Of a DNA stretch of 64,000 nt, positions 9,375 through 18,471 are shown in pieces. The notes under the pieces were generated by a model that saw nothing but the letters and a program-made list of their open reading frames with translations, did no database searches and was not told the origin of the DNA. The translations under genes were made by a program, and so were the position numbers. Origin of the DNA: Pseudomonas brassicacearum (GTDB taxonomy: Bacteria; Pseudomonadota; Gammaproteobacteria; Pseudomonadales; Pseudomonadaceae); the NCBI RefSeq assembly GCF_003732225.1, contig NZ_MOBJ01000008.1, positions 241,822 through 305,821 of the forward strand, read 5' to 3'. Numbering within the stretch: the stretch's first letter is position 1; each line of letters begins with the position of its first letter.

Positions 9375-9542
9375 GATCCAAAGCCTACCCACGAAGACTA
9401 CGCTGCTGTGCTGTCGGTGAACCTGAATGGTTTCTTCTACATCACCCAACTCGCCATCGCCGAGATGGAAAAACAAGGCAGCGGCCATGTCGTCAGCATC
9501 ACCACCAGTCTGACGTATTCAGCCGGTCGCGACAGGCAGTAA
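9375..9542 (+). pseudogene. Fragment of a short-chain dehydrogenase/reductase
   Basis: Read in frame from 9375, this stretch gives DPKPTHEDYAAVLSVNLNGF, then FYITQLAIAEMEKQGSGHVV and SITTSL, before degenerating to a stop at 9540-9542. That is the central SDR helix and strand (the N-N-G-F-F and V-S-I segments). The NAD-binding glycine motif and the Y-x-x-x-K catalytic region are absent. It is a relic about 55 codons long, lying between the CAP gene and the HxlR regulator, 0.8 kb from an intact SDR. Confidence 0.7.
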
Positions 9543-9588
9543 TCGGCCAATAGCAGCCTCTCATGTGAGGCTGCGAAACCTCGGGGGC

Positions 9589-9930
9589 TCAAGCATCTGG
9601 ATTGAGCGTCTCCCTAAGTTCCGCCCATTGCAATAGTGCATCCAATGCCGGACACAGTGCCTGGCCCCACTCTGTCATGCGATATTCCACTTTAGGCGGC
9701 ACTTGCGGATAGACAGTGCGATGCACAATGCCATCCGCTTCCAACTGGCGTAACTGCTGAGCGAGCATCTTCTGGGATATCTCGGGGATTAGCTTTTCCA
9801 GCTCGGAAAAGCGTTGCACCTGGCCACCGAAGAGGTGGAACAGGATCACCAATTTCCAGCGGCCTTCGAGTTGCCGGAGCACTGCTTCCACGCTGCAGGC
9901 CGCGGTCGACGGGGTATAAATCTCTCTCAT
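9589..9930 (-). CDS. HxlR-family transcriptional regulator
   Basis: A 113-aa winged-helix protein with the standard HxlR layout: Cys12 in the N-terminal segment, LEGRWKLVILFHLFGG, RFSELEKLIPEISQKMLAQQL, LEADGIVHRTVYPQVPPKVEY and a C-terminal helix. HxlR proteins often sense electrophiles or oxidants through a cysteine; one is present here (AACSVE). It is divergent from the NTF2-like/SDR pair starting at 10028, its probable target, with a 97-bp shared promoter region. Confidence 0.93.
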   Translation of the reverse strand: MREIYTPSTAACSVEAVLRQLEGRWKLVILFHLFGGQVQRFSELEKLIPEISQKMLAQQLRQLEADGIVHRTVYPQVPPKVEYRMTEWGQALCPALDALLQWAELRETLNPDA

Positions 9931-10027
9931 ATTTACCTAACTTACTTTTTCGTGGGTTCTTGCCATTTGGTAAGCCTACAGCGAGCATGTGGGTGAAGCC
10001 ATCCTCACATCAGCGAGGAAATACGCC

Positions 10028-10354
10028 ATGAAAATCGAATTGCCTGAATCAATCGCCACCTACCTTGCAGCTGAAAAAAATACCGACATCAAGATACTGG
10101 AGCGCTGCTTCGCCACGGACGCCACCGTGCGCGACGAAGGCCACACCTACAAGGGACTGGAGGCTATCAAAGCCTGGAAGCAAGCCTCGCAGGCCGAGTA
10201 TCAATACAGCATCGAGCCATTGAGTAGCTCGCAGAAAGGACTGACCGTCACCCTGCTCGCTCGGCTAAGCGGAAACTTTCCTGGTAGCCCCGTCGAGCTC
10301 ACCTACACCTTTGTACTCGACGACAGCAAAATCGCATCCTTGGAGATCCGCTGA
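10028..10354 (+). CDS. NTF2-like (SnoaL-type) small protein
   Basis: A 108-aa protein with the cone-shaped NTF2/SnoaL pattern: an N-terminal helix ([11 protein letters not shown]), [20 protein letters not shown], and C-terminal strands ([29 protein letters not shown]). Such proteins act as small isomerases, hydrolases or binding partners. Its stop overlaps the ATG of the next SDR by one base (TGATG), so the two are translationally coupled and probably act on the same compound. Confidence 0.85.
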   Translation: MKIELPESIATYLAAEKNTDIKILERCFATDATVRDEGHTYKGLEAIKAWKQASQAEYQYSIEPLSSSQKGLTVTLLARLSGNFPGSPVELTYTFVLDDSKIASLEIR

Positions 10355-11133
10355 TGAGCATCGCACTGGAACTCGAAGGCCGCCGGGCATTGGTCACCGG
10401 AGGAACCAAGGGCATTGGAGAAGCCGTCGTCAGCCGCTTACACGAGGCTGGGGTAAAAGTCCTGGTAGCGGCGCGTTCGCGTCCCGAGCACCTGCCCGAG
10501 AACATCTTCGTCTCGGCGGACATCACCACCAGCGAGGGATGTGCCAGCGTCATTGATGCCGTCCATGATCGTCTCGGCGGGCTCGATATCATCGTTCATG
10601 TCGCAGGTGGATCATCGGCTCCCGCCGGTGGCTACGCGATGCTCGATGACCAGGAATGGCAGCGGGCTCTGGACCTGAACCTGCTCTCGGCAGTTCGCCT
10701 CGACCGAGCACTACTGCCCATGCTGCTCAAGCAGGGTTCGGGCGTCATCATCCATGTCACTTCTATCCAGAACCAGCTGCCGCTACCTGAATCCACCCTG
10801 GCGTATGCCGCTGCCAAGGCCGCGCTTTCGAACTACAGCAAGGGTCTTTCCAAAGAGGTCAGCCCCAAGGGCGTGCGTGTGGTCCGGGTGTCACCGGGAT
10901 GGGTGGAGACGGAGGCCTCAGTCGCCTTTGTGAAGGAAATCGCGAGGCAGAACGGCACCGATTATGAGGGTGGCCGCCAAATCGTGATGGGCTCGCTGGG
11001 AGGTATCCCGATCGGACGCCCCGCCAGACCAAAGGAAGTCGCTGATCTCATCGCATTCCTTGTCTCGCCGCTTGCGAGCTCCATTACTGGCACCGAATAT
11101 GTGATTGATGGTGGAACAGTTCCGACCGTGTGA
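10354..11133 (+). CDS. SDR-family oxidoreductase
   Basis: A 259-aa classical short-chain dehydrogenase. Residues 12-19 are the TGGTKGIG cofactor loop. VHVAGGSS is a variant of the usual NNAG segment, and the active site has VTSIQ with Y-A-A-A-K. The C-terminal [14 protein letters not shown] is typical. The Arg-rich strand end ([10 protein letters not shown]) points to NADP(H). It is coupled to the NTF2-like gene and divergent from HxlR, so its expression is likely controlled by that regulator. The substrate is unknown. Confidence 0.92.
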   Translation: MSIALELEGRRALVTGGTKGIGEAVVSRLHEAGVKVLVAARSRPEHLPENIFVSADITTSEGCASVIDAVHDRLGGLDIIVHVAGGSSAPAGGYAMLDDQEWQRALDLNLLSAVRLDRALLPMLLKQGSGVIIHVTSIQNQLPLPESTLAYAAAKAALSNYSKGLSKEVSPKGVRVVRVSPGWVETEASVAFVKEIARQNGTDYEGGRQIVMGSLGGIPIGRPARPKEVADLIAFLVSPLASSITGTEYVIDGGTVPTV

Positions 11134-11290
11134 CGCGGTGCTTTAGTCAGCATGAATTGTGGCGTGCCCCGCACCGGCTCGCCTCCACTTTTCTGAGTGA
11201 AAGACAAAGCGTGAAAGTGAAAAAAGTAAATCTGTGTTCTGTCACTTGAGCGCCTGCAATGGGTCGACAGCAGCCCTTCGCAAATGACTC

Positions 11291-12145
11291 TCAAGCCCTC
11301 CGCGTGGAGCAATACTCCACAATGAGCTGAGTGACCGCTGCCACAATCGGCTGATCCGCTTCAGGAGAGGTAAACAACCGAAATTGCGCATCCGGCAAAT
11401 CCGGCAACCCGTGTTCGCCCCCAAGAACCGCCAGTCCTTGTCCCAACTGGCTGAGTGTCATGGGCGCTACCGCGAAGCCTGCAAGCGCCGCCGCCCGCAA
11501 CCCGGCAGCGCTGCTGCATAACATCGCCGTGCGTTGGGCGATCCCAGCCTGAGCCAGCCGCGTCAGCGCTATTTCTCGATAAGGGCACGGCTCGGGGAAC
11601 AGGGCCAGCGGCAACGGCGTCGGTAACTGGGTGACGGGTTGCGCCGACCAGGCCCACACCAGCGGTTCTTGCCACAGCAGCAGCCCCGCTTCGCTGGTTT
11701 CGCATAGAGAACCGATGACCAGCTCCAGATGGCCTTGCTTCATCAGGTTCAGCAACGTGCCAGGAATGCCCACCTGCACGTCGATCTCCATGCCCGGGTA
11801 CTGCGCCGCGAACTCCTGAAAAGTACGCAGTAACCGCGATTCGACAAAATCCTCGGACACCCCGATCCGCAGCCGTCCGTGAAACGGCGTGCGCGTCAGT
11901 TCTGCCCAGGCATCACGGTTCAGCACAAGGATCGTGCGCGCATAAGAGAGCAGGCGCTCGCCATCGGGAGTCAATTGCTGGGAGCGGGTGGTACGCGTCA
12001 ACAGGGGTTTACCAATCTGTTCTTCCAATCGTCGCACGTGGCCACTGACCGCAGACTGAGTGAGGTGCAGCTTCTGGGCTGCGCGGCTGAAGCCTTCTTC
12101 ATCGACGACAGTGACAAATGTTTTGAGCAGCAGGGTATCGAACAT
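11291..12145 (-). CDS. LysR-family transcriptional regulator
   Basis: About 284 aa. The N-terminal LTTR helix-turn-helix (LLKTFVTVVDEEGFSRAAQK, LHLTQSAVSGHVRRLEEQIG, PLLTRTTRSQQLTPDGE) is followed by a substrate-binding domain (RLRIGVSEDFVESRLL, LELVIGSLCE, AGFAVAPMTLSQLG). It is divergent from the azoreductase at 12253 with a 107-bp gap, the usual arrangement for a LysR regulator and its target. A start six codons upstream is also possible. Confidence 0.92.
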   Translation of the reverse strand: MFDTLLLKTFVTVVDEEGFSRAAQKLHLTQSAVSGHVRRLEEQIGKPLLTRTTRSQQLTPDGERLLSYARTILVLNRDAWAELTRTPFHGRLRIGVSEDFVESRLLRTFQEFAAQYPGMEIDVQVGIPGTLLNLMKQGHLELVIGSLCETSEAGLLLWQEPLVWAWSAQPVTQLPTPLPLALFPEPCPYREIALTRLAQAGIAQRTAMLCSSAAGLRAAALAGFAVAPMTLSQLGQGLAVLGGEHGLPDLPDAQFRLFTSPEADQPIVAAVTQLIVEYCSTRRA

Positions 12146-12252
12146 AGTTTTATACGTGATCAATGGCGTATTAATTTACGATTTATATTTCAAATCCAGC
12201 TATGTTGCAATGCGCCTACCTGCTCTATCTCCCCCACCACTCGAGGCGCGCC

Positions 12253-12894
12253 ATGACTACTCTTCTGCATATTGAATGTTCTCCACGCAAGCAGCGTTCG
12301 GCCTCTCTTGAAGTCGCCCGCAGCTTCATTGCGCGTTATCAAGAACACGCCCCGGACACCGAAATCATCACGCTCGACCTTTGGAACATGGCTTTACCGG
12401 AGTTCGATGATCTGGCAATGGAGGCCAAATACGCCGGACTCAATGGCACACCCTTGACCCCGGCACAACAAGACGCCTGGAACACGTTGAAAGAGTTGGC
12501 AGATCACCTGCACCGCTCGGATGTGCTGGTGATGTCCGTACCGCTGTGGAACTTCAGTATCCCGTACAAACTCAAGCACTTCATCGACCTGGTATCGCAG
12601 AAAGACATCCTGTTCAGCTTTGACGCGGAGCGCGGCCTGGAAGGCATGCTGTTCAACAAAACCGCCGTGGTGATGTACGCCCGTGGCCTGGATTTTTCGG
12701 CGCAGTCGATCACCCCGGCAACGCGCTTCGACTTTCAGAAGCCCTATGTTGAAGCCTGGCTGAAATTCGTCGGCGTGACGGATGTGCATTCGGTGATTGT
12801 CGAGAAAACCATCATGGGCGAAGACGTTGATCGCAGTGCGCGTGAGGCCGCGACTCAGCAGGCCAGGAGATTGGCAGACAGTATTTGTCGCTGA
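12253..12894 (+). CDS. FMN-dependent NADH-azoreductase-like NAD(P)H oxidoreductase
   Basis: A 213-aa flavodoxin-fold enzyme. LLHIECSPRKQRSASLEVAR is the FMN phosphate-binding N-terminus of the AzoR family. Further signatures are SVPLWNFSIPYKLKHFIDLV, the flavin contact region, and TAVVMYARG. These enzymes reduce quinones and azo compounds by two-electron transfer in the cytoplasm. It is probably induced by the divergent LysR regulator. It is followed by an inverted repeat at 12956-12982 that may end the transcript. Confidence 0.88.
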   Translation: MTTLLHIECSPRKQRSASLEVARSFIARYQEHAPDTEIITLDLWNMALPEFDDLAMEAKYAGLNGTPLTPAQQDAWNTLKELADHLHRSDVLVMSVPLWNFSIPYKLKHFIDLVSQKDILFSFDAERGLEGMLFNKTAVVMYARGLDFSAQSITPATRFDFQKPYVEAWLKFVGVTDVHSVIVEKTIMGEDVDRSAREAATQQARRLADSICR

Positions 12895-12955
12895 GTCTTC
12901 AGGGCCTCTGCATTGTCTCGGCGTAACGCTTGACCGTCCCCGTGTGCTGCCCGGT

Positions 12956-12982
12956 GGCGGCCGCTCGCTGAGCGGGGCCGCC
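12956..12982. terminator. GC-rich nested inverted repeat after the azoreductase gene
   Basis: An outer GGCGG/CCGCC pairing encloses CCGCTC-GCT-GAGCGG, giving a stable hairpin between convergent genes (azoreductase on plus, RidA-like on minus). There is no T-tract on either side, so intrinsic termination would be weak. Confidence 0.4.
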
Positions 12983-13011
12983 GGACAAGCTCACGGGATA
13001 AGCCTGCGCGC

Positions 13012-13392
13012 TCAGCCCTTGGCTGCCATCGCGGTGACTTCCACGCGCATGCCTTCGACTGCCAGGGCGGCCACGCCAACGGCGGCGCGAACCGGCCAGG
13101 GCTTGGCGAAGAAGCGCTGGTAGACCTCGTTGAAGGCGGCGCGGTCGGCCATGTCGGTGAGGTAGATGGTCAGATGCAGGACGCGGTCCATGGAACTGCC
13201 GGCGCGCTCCAGCGCTACCTTGAGCGCCTGCAGAGTGCACTCGCTCTGCAGGGCGATACCGCCCAGCTCCAGGCTGCCGTCGGCACGGGTGGGGATCTGG
13301 GTGGAGACCAGCAGGCCACCGAAACCGGCGACATCGGATGAGATGGATTCCGGGTCGGGGTCGGGGATGAAGGTGAGGTCGTGGTTTGCCAT
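13012..13392 (-). CDS. RidA (YjgF/YER057c/UK114) family protein
   Basis: A 126-aa protein with the RidA trimer fold: FGGLLVSTQIPTRADGS, QSECTLQALKVALERAGSS, VLHLTIYLTDMADRAAFNEVYQRFF, PVRAAVGVAALAVEGMRVEVTAMA. The family hydrolyses reactive enamines/imines; the characteristic ARG substrate residue at the RAAVGVAAL position appears altered, so it may be a non-canonical subgroup. A longer upstream open frame exists, but the ATG at 13392 gives the normal family length. Confidence 0.88.
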   Translation of the reverse strand: MANHDLTFIPDPDPESISSDVAGFGGLLVSTQIPTRADGSLELGGIALQSECTLQALKVALERAGSSMDRVLHLTIYLTDMADRAAFNEVYQRFFAKPWPVRAAVGVAALAVEGMRVEVTAMAAKG

Positions 13393-13501
13393 GGGGATCT
13401 CTTGCTTGAGGTGGTAAAGGGACGGTCGTGCAGGGAGCGGCCAGTTTACAGCCTCATCGTCGGGTCGTCCGTAAACCGGAACGATCGTTGACTCAACAAC
13501 T

Positions 13502-14434
13502 TCAATCCTCGACAGCGCTTGCATCCACAGACAAATCGCTGCACTGCTGCGCGCACACTTCCCGAAGGCACCCACGCAACCAGCGATGCGCCAGGTCGGC
13601 ATCCACCCGTGGATGCCAAAGCATTGAGACGGTGAACGTCGGTATGGCGAGTGGAAGCACAAAGCTGTGCATGCCGACGCGCAGGTTGGCGGTGTGCCGT
13701 TCAGGGACACTGGCGATCAGGTCCGTGGCCCGGGCGAGAGCCAGCGCGGTCGAAAAGCCGGCGACGATGGTCACCACTTCCCGCGCAAGCCCGAGCGGCT
13801 TCAGGGCTTCATCGATAGGTCCCTTGTCGAGCCCCCGCCGGGAGACATAAATGTGCCTGCCCGCCGCATAGCGGGCGGGCGTGATCGCGCCTTGACTCAG
13901 TGGGTGCCCCATGCGCACGACGCCAATGAAACGGTCCCGGAACAACGCTTGCGTACGCACCTCCGGACCATAGTCTTTCCCCACCACTCCCGTTTCCAGA
14001 TCGACGCTCCCGTCGCGAAGTGGCGTGCTGTCTTTATCGGGCTTCTGCACGAAGCGCAGCCGCACGCCGGGCGCTTGCTCGCCAACGCGGGCAATCAGTT
14101 GCGCGCCGAAACTTTCCACAAACCCTTCACTGGTGCGTAGCGTGAACGTGCGGACCAACTGGTCGAGGTTGAGCTTTTCAACAGGACGTAAAACCGCCTC
14201 GGCGTCCTGCACGAGCTGACTGACCTGCTCGCGCAGTTCAAGCGCTCGAGGGGTGGGAACGAGACCACGTCCGGCCCTGACCAACAGCGGATCGCCGGTC
14301 GTTTCACGCAGTCGCGCCAGCGCCCGACTCATCGCCGACGGACTCAGCCGCAAGCGCTTCGCTGCGCGTGCAACGCTGCCTTCTGCGAGCAGCACATCAA
14401 GGGTGACCAACAAGTTGAGATCAGGTGTCGACAT
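13502..14434 (-). CDS. LysR-family regulator, NodD/NahR-like subgroup
   Basis: A 310-aa regulator. The start MSTPDLNLLVTLDVLLAEGS is typical of the NahR/NodD branch, and the HTH follows (VARAAKRLRLSPSAMSRALAR, PLLVRAGRGLVPTPRA). The effector domain includes FTLRTSEGFVESFGAQLIAR and an HPLSQGAIT segment. It is divergent from a DHA2 efflux pump at 14573 with a 138-bp gap, so it probably controls that pump. Confidence 0.93.
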   Translation of the reverse strand: MSTPDLNLLVTLDVLLAEGSVARAAKRLRLSPSAMSRALARLRETTGDPLLVRAGRGLVPTPRALELREQVSQLVQDAEAVLRPVEKLNLDQLVRTFTLRTSEGFVESFGAQLIARVGEQAPGVRLRFVQKPDKDSTPLRDGSVDLETGVVGKDYGPEVRTQALFRDRFIGVVRMGHPLSQGAITPARYAAGRHIYVSRRGLDKGPIDEALKPLGLAREVVTIVAGFSTALALARATDLIASVPERHTANLRVGMHSFVLPLAIPTFTVSMLWHPRVDADLAHRWLRGCLREVCAQQCSDLSVDASAVED

Positions 14435-14572
14435 GTACCGCCCCTGGAATGGCGTGATGGTGATAGCGCGTCAAACGCACGAATAAAGTGCAAATACTGC
14501 GCCTTCCGCCATGTTATGCGCAGGCGTAGATTTCTGACAGCTCCGTTTCGGGAGTTGCCAGACAAAGGGGAC

Positions 14573-16033
14573 ATGATGAAGCCAATCATTGCAGGACGCG
14601 TTGAGGCAGTAGCAGAAAGTTCGCAACAGACACCTTCAGCTCGGTGGGCGCTCGCCAGCCTTTCGCTATCCATGCTGCTGTCCTCGCTTGGCACCAGCAT
14701 CGCCAATGTTGGCTTGCCGACGCTGGCACAGGCTTTCAACGCCTCCTTCCAGGAAGTCCAATGGATCGTTATCGCTTATCTCCTGGCCATCACCACCCTG
14801 ATCGTCAGCGTCGGACGGCTCGGTGACATTACCGGTCGGCGGCGGCTGCTACTGGGCGGAATCTTCGTGTTCACGCTGGCCTCGGCGCTGTGCGGTTTCG
14901 CGCCCACGCTCTGGCTGCTGATTGTCGCCCGGGCGCTGCAAGGTCTCGGCGCCGCCGTCATGATGGCCCTGACCATGGCCTTTGTCGGCGAGACGGTTTC
15001 GAAGGCAAGGACCGGTAGCGCCATGGGCTTGCTCGGGACGATGTCTGCGATGGGTACCGCGCTGGGGCCATCGCTCGGCGGTGTGCTGATCGCCGGCCTC
15101 GGTTGGCGGGCCCTCTTCCTGATCACCGTACCGCTGGGACTCCTGACGTTTCTGCTCGCGCATCGCTACCTGCCGGCCGATAGCAAAACGCCGAAGACTG
15201 CTCGTGCCGGCTTCGATCCTTGCGGCACACTGCTGCTGGTTCTGACGCTCGCGGCTTATGCGCTGGCCATGACGATTGGGCGCGGCAGTTTCGGTCCACT
15301 GAACATGGCCCTGCTGTTGGCTGCTGTATTCGGCGCCGGCTTCTTCGTGCTCGTCGAAGCGAAAGTTGCATCACCGTTGATTCGAGTCGCGATGTTCCGC
15401 GATCCCGTGCTGAGCGGGAGCCTTGCCATGAGCGCGCTCGTGTCGACGGTGATGATGGCGACGCTGGTGGTCGGGCCCTTCTATCTCGCGCATGCGCTCG
15501 GGCTTGACGCTGCTCTTGCTGGACTTGTCTTGTCGGTCGGGCCGATTTTCGCGGCGCTGACCGGGATGCCCGCAGGTCGCCTTACGGACCGTTTTGGCGC
15601 TCAACGCATGACCCTCTTCGGACTCATCGCAGTGGCGGCCGGCTGCCTCATCCTATCGGTGATCCCGGAGTCGTTCGGTATCTGCGGCTACATCGCCCCC
15701 ATGATCGTCATTACCATCGGCTACGCACTGTTCCAGACGGCCAACAACACCGCGGTCATGACCGATATTCCCCCGGACCAACGCGGTGTTATCTCCGGCA
15801 TGCTCAACCTGTCGCGCAATCTTGGGCTGATCACCGGTGCATCCGCGTTGGGCGCGGTGTTCGTGCTCGCATCGGCGACGACCGACAGCACAACGGTGAG
15901 TCCCCAGGCGGTTGCCAGCGGTATGCGGATCACCTTTGCTGTCGCGCTGGCGCTGATCACCGCTGCACTCGTCATCGCGCTGGGATCCCGAGCTCTGGCA
16001 ACCCGCCCGTCTCTCCCCGCCGACGTCTCGTGA
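14573..16033 (+). CDS. MFS multidrug efflux transporter, DHA2 (14-helix) family
   Basis: A 486-aa inner-membrane drug:proton antiporter. Motif A is GRLGDITGRRRLL, the DHA motif C is GLLGTMSAMGTALGPSLGG, and the first helix has LGTSIANVGLPTLAQAF (the D1-like motif). The start is the ATG at 14573 behind AAAGGGG; a second ATG follows directly. Export of a toxic compound, under the divergent LysR gene, is the most likely role. Confidence 0.93.
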   Translation: MMKPIIAGRVEAVAESSQQTPSARWALASLSLSMLLSSLGTSIANVGLPTLAQAFNASFQEVQWIVIAYLLAITTLIVSVGRLGDITGRRRLLLGGIFVFTLASALCGFAPTLWLLIVARALQGLGAAVMMALTMAFVGETVSKARTGSAMGLLGTMSAMGTALGPSLGGVLIAGLGWRALFLITVPLGLLTFLLAHRYLPADSKTPKTARAGFDPCGTLLLVLTLAAYALAMTIGRGSFGPLNMALLLAAVFGAGFFVLVEAKVASPLIRVAMFRDPVLSGSLAMSALVSTVMMATLVVGPFYLAHALGLDAALAGLVLSVGPIFAALTGMPAGRLTDRFGAQRMTLFGLIAVAAGCLILSVIPESFGICGYIAPMIVITIGYALFQTANNTAVMTDIPPDQRGVISGMLNLSRNLGLITGASALGAVFVLASATTDSTTVSPQAVASGMRITFAVALALITAALVIALGSRALATRPSLPADVS

Positions 16034-16070
16034 CGCGATAAAAAACTGCACATCTTTGCGCTCCAACTCC

Positions 16071-16218
16071 CGTAGCAGCTGCCGAGCCCGCGAGGCTGCG
16101 TTCGGCTGCGCAGCAGTCGTAAAGTCGGGTATCGCGTTCTTCCAGCCAGATGGTATGCACAGGATTTGCGAGGACTTCGTCCTCGAACGCAGCCTCGCAG
16201 ACTCGGCAGCTGCTACGG
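16071..16218. repeat. BIME-like palindromic element, copy 1 (diverged)
   Basis: Begins CGTAGCAGCTGCCGAGCC and ends in the inverted form CAGCTGCTACGG, with CTGCGTTCGGCTGCGCAGCAG and its complement inside. It is the most diverged of four copies (others at 18669, 31577 and 59612). It sits between the DHA2 pump and the second CAP gene in a 329-bp intergenic region where I see nothing else apart from the following gene's promoter. Confidence 0.75.
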
Positions 16219-16362
16219 ACGTAGTGTTTCACCCTGTTTCAACCTTGTGTAGATACCTATGGCCATGACGCCGAAGACAAAATCGGCTTCAGCATAAAAA
16301 GGCATTGCACTGGGTGGGGTTCATTCGCGCATCATGAGCGCAGTCAGCTCAAGGAGAGTTCC

Positions 16363-17214
16363 ATGCGCGTCATATCATCCGTTATGCATCTTGCTACGTT
16401 TTCGCTGGGACTGGTGTTCGCCGCCACGGCCATGGCGACCGAAGAGTCGCAGCTGGTCGAGTCGATCAACACCTACCGCAACCAGGTGCAGCGCTGCGCA
16501 GGCCAAGTATCGCAGGAGCTGCCACCGCTCGCGGCCGACCCGCGTCTGATCCTGTCCGGCAACAATGTCGGCGACCTGCAACAAGCGCTGGCGCGTACGG
16601 CTTATCCGATGGTCAGCGTACAGGCGATCACGTTGTCCGGGCCGCGAGATGCGCAATCGGCCATGAAAGCCGTAAGCGAAAGCTTCTGTCAGGTGGTGCT
16701 GGACCCGCAGTTCGTCGATATCGGCGTCAGCCACGAGGGAAATGCATGGCGTATTGTGCTGGCGCGTCCTTTGTTGACCGGCCGCCTGGGCGACTGGCAG
16801 GCGGAAGGACAGAAGCTGCTCGACCTGATCAACACTGCCCGCAAGCAAACGCGCCAGTGCGGCGCTCAATCCTTTGCCGCCACGCAACCACTTGCCTGGA
16901 ACGCCGCGCTGGCGACGGCTGCCCAGACCCACACCCGGGCCATGGCCAATAACAACTTCTTCGATCACAAGGACCGCGATGGCCGCACGCCAGGTGATCG
17001 GGCCGAACTGGCAGGCTACGCCGGCCAGCAGATCGGCGAGAACATCGCCGCCGGGCAAGACACCGTACGCAAGGTGGTCGATGGCTGGCTGGCCAGCCCC
17101 GGTCACTGCGCCAACCTGATGAACCCACAGTTCCGCGAGCTGGGCGCCGCTTATGCGGTTGATCCGAAAAGTGACGCGGGAATTTACTGGACGGCGATGT
17201 TCGGTACGCCGTAA
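16363..17214 (+). CDS. Secreted CAP (SCP/PR1-like) domain protein, paralogue
   Basis: A 283-aa protein with a Sec signal peptide ending near ATAMA. It is colinear with the protein at 8477-9337: VESINTYRNQVQRCAG, VVLDPQFVDIGVSHEG, LLDLINTARKQTRQCG, TAAQTHTRAMANNNFFDHKD, GQQIGENIAAGQ, DGWLASPGHCANLMNP, IYWTAMFGTP. Both share cysteines in the N-terminal part and in the SPGHC segment. An AAGGAGAG ribosome site precedes the start. Periplasmic or extracellular role, function unknown. Confidence 0.88.
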   Translation: MRVISSVMHLATFSLGLVFAATAMATEESQLVESINTYRNQVQRCAGQVSQELPPLAADPRLILSGNNVGDLQQALARTAYPMVSVQAITLSGPRDAQSAMKAVSESFCQVVLDPQFVDIGVSHEGNAWRIVLARPLLTGRLGDWQAEGQKLLDLINTARKQTRQCGAQSFAATQPLAWNAALATAAQTHTRAMANNNFFDHKDRDGRTPGDRAELAGYAGQQIGENIAAGQDTVRKVVDGWLASPGHCANLMNPQFRELGAAYAVDPKSDAGIYWTAMFGTP

Positions 17215-17359
17215 GTGCCTTTGGCGATCCTGCGATCGACCTATACTTTATGGATTACCAAACTCGATGCGACGCGCAATCGTGTTCGATGGACTCCGTG
17301 ACGTGTCGAGCGGTTCGTTCACGCAGGTGCAGGCCTGCCTTCGTATGGAGGAGCACATC

Positions 17360-17572
17360 ATGACGCGCAAATACATCGATTGCCGCGAATTTCCGAGTGC
17401 AACCAAGTGTTCTGTCGCGCTGTCCGCCGACTCTGAAAAGGAATTGCTGGAAGCCGCCGCGCAGCATGCGGTCAGTGTTCACAAGCACATTGATTCGCCA
17501 GAACTGCGCGCACAACTGAAGACACTGTTTCGCGATGGCACGCCGCCGCTTGAAGCACCGCGCCGCGCGTAA
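17360..17572 (+). CDS. DUF1059 family small protein
   Basis: A 70-aa protein matching the DUF1059 pattern: RKYIDCREFPSATKCSVALS, then ADSEKELLEAAAQHAVSVHK and a C-terminal helix. The two cysteines are spaced as in the family. A strong GGAGGAG ribosome site lies just upstream, which selects this start over longer in-frame options. The function of the family is not known. Confidence 0.88.
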   Translation: MTRKYIDCREFPSATKCSVALSADSEKELLEAAAQHAVSVHKHIDSPELRAQLKTLFRDGTPPLEAPRRA

Positions 17573-17604
17573 CACAGGAAGTCTGTCGGGGAATGTCTGA
17601 CCGC

Positions 17605-17634
17605 CTGCGGGGCTCATCTTTATGAGCCCCGCAG
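17605..17634. terminator. Strong hairpin terminator after the DUF1059 gene
   Basis: A perfect 13-bp stem, CTGCGGGGCTCAT with ATGAGCCCCGCAG, loop CTTT, 32 bp after the stop. The downstream sequence is TTCC, so the T-tract is poor, but the stem is very stable. Confidence 0.75.
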
Positions 17635-17714
17635 TTCCATAGTGGCTCGTCATCCCCTTCGAGCCGTCATTCCAGCGACTATGATGAGGGGCAACACCAC
17701 TGAGGAGTTGAACG

Positions 17715-18395
17715 ATGTCGCTGACTCTTTACTATCATCCGCTATCGTCGTACTGCCACAAAGTGCTGATCGCGCTCTACGAAAACGCTACCGAATTCGA
17801 AAAGCGGATCATCAATCTTGCGGACGACGCGGACCGGGCGGAGCTTCAAGCCCTCTGGCCACTGGTCAAGTTCCCGGTCATCAGTGACCACCTGCGCCAG
17901 CGCGCTCTGCCAGAGACCACGATTATCATCGAGTACCTCGATCGCTACTATCCGGGTGAGCAACCGTTGATTCCGAACGATTGGGAGACCGCGCTGGAGG
18001 TGCGTCTCTGGGACCGTTTTTTCGACAACTATGTGCAGGAGCCGATGCAACAGATCGTTGGTGATCGCCTGCGCAGTGCCAACGCTGACTTGAGCAAACA
18101 ACGGTCCACGCTGGAGACGGCCTACGCCATGCTCGACCATCGTATGGCGTCGCGAATCTGGATGGCCGGCCAAGACTTCAGCCTGGCCGATTGCGCCGCA
18201 ACCCCGGCGCTTTTCTATGCCAGCACGCTCTTGCCGTTCCCGGGCGAATTCAAGCACTTGAGTGCCTATTTCGACCGATTGATGCGCAGACCCTCCGTCC
18301 AGCGAGTCATCGACGAAGCCCGGCCGTACTTTTCGCTCTACCCCTTCGCCGACGCCATCCCGAAGCGGTTTTTCCAGGCACCGGACATCACTTGA
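17715..18395 (+). CDS. Glutathione S-transferase family protein
   Basis: A 226-aa soluble protein. The N-terminal thioredoxin-like domain has LTLYYHPLSSYCHKVLIALYE and the P-E-T-x-I-I-I-E-Y-L glutathione gamma-glutamyl site (LPETTIIIEYLD). The C-terminal helical domain carries the N-capping/hydrophobic staple segment SLADCAATPALFYA. A Cys (position 13) or Ser is at the catalytic position. The ribosome site GAGGAG precedes the start. It likely conjugates or peroxidises xenobiotics; the substrate is unknown. Confidence 0.92.
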   Translation: MSLTLYYHPLSSYCHKVLIALYENATEFEKRIINLADDADRAELQALWPLVKFPVISDHLRQRALPETTIIIEYLDRYYPGEQPLIPNDWETALEVRLWDRFFDNYVQEPMQQIVGDRLRSANADLSKQRSTLETAYAMLDHRMASRIWMAGQDFSLADCAATPALFYASTLLPFPGEFKHLSAYFDRLMRRPSVQRVIDEARPYFSLYPFADAIPKRFFQAPDIT

Positions 18396-18436
18396 TGGTG
18401 TCGATACGGGGCCTTTCGACACGCGACTAACGGTAC

Positions 18437-18465
18437 TTGAGGGTACTCCTCCACCTTCCTACGAT
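18437..18465 (+). promoter_or_regulatory. Sigma-70 type promoter for the sRNA candidate
   Basis: A TTGAGG -35 box (18437-18442), a 17-bp spacer and a TACGAT -10 box (18460-18465) place a start near 18472, exactly where the structured segment begins. Confidence 0.55.
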
Positions 18466-18471
18466 AGGTTT

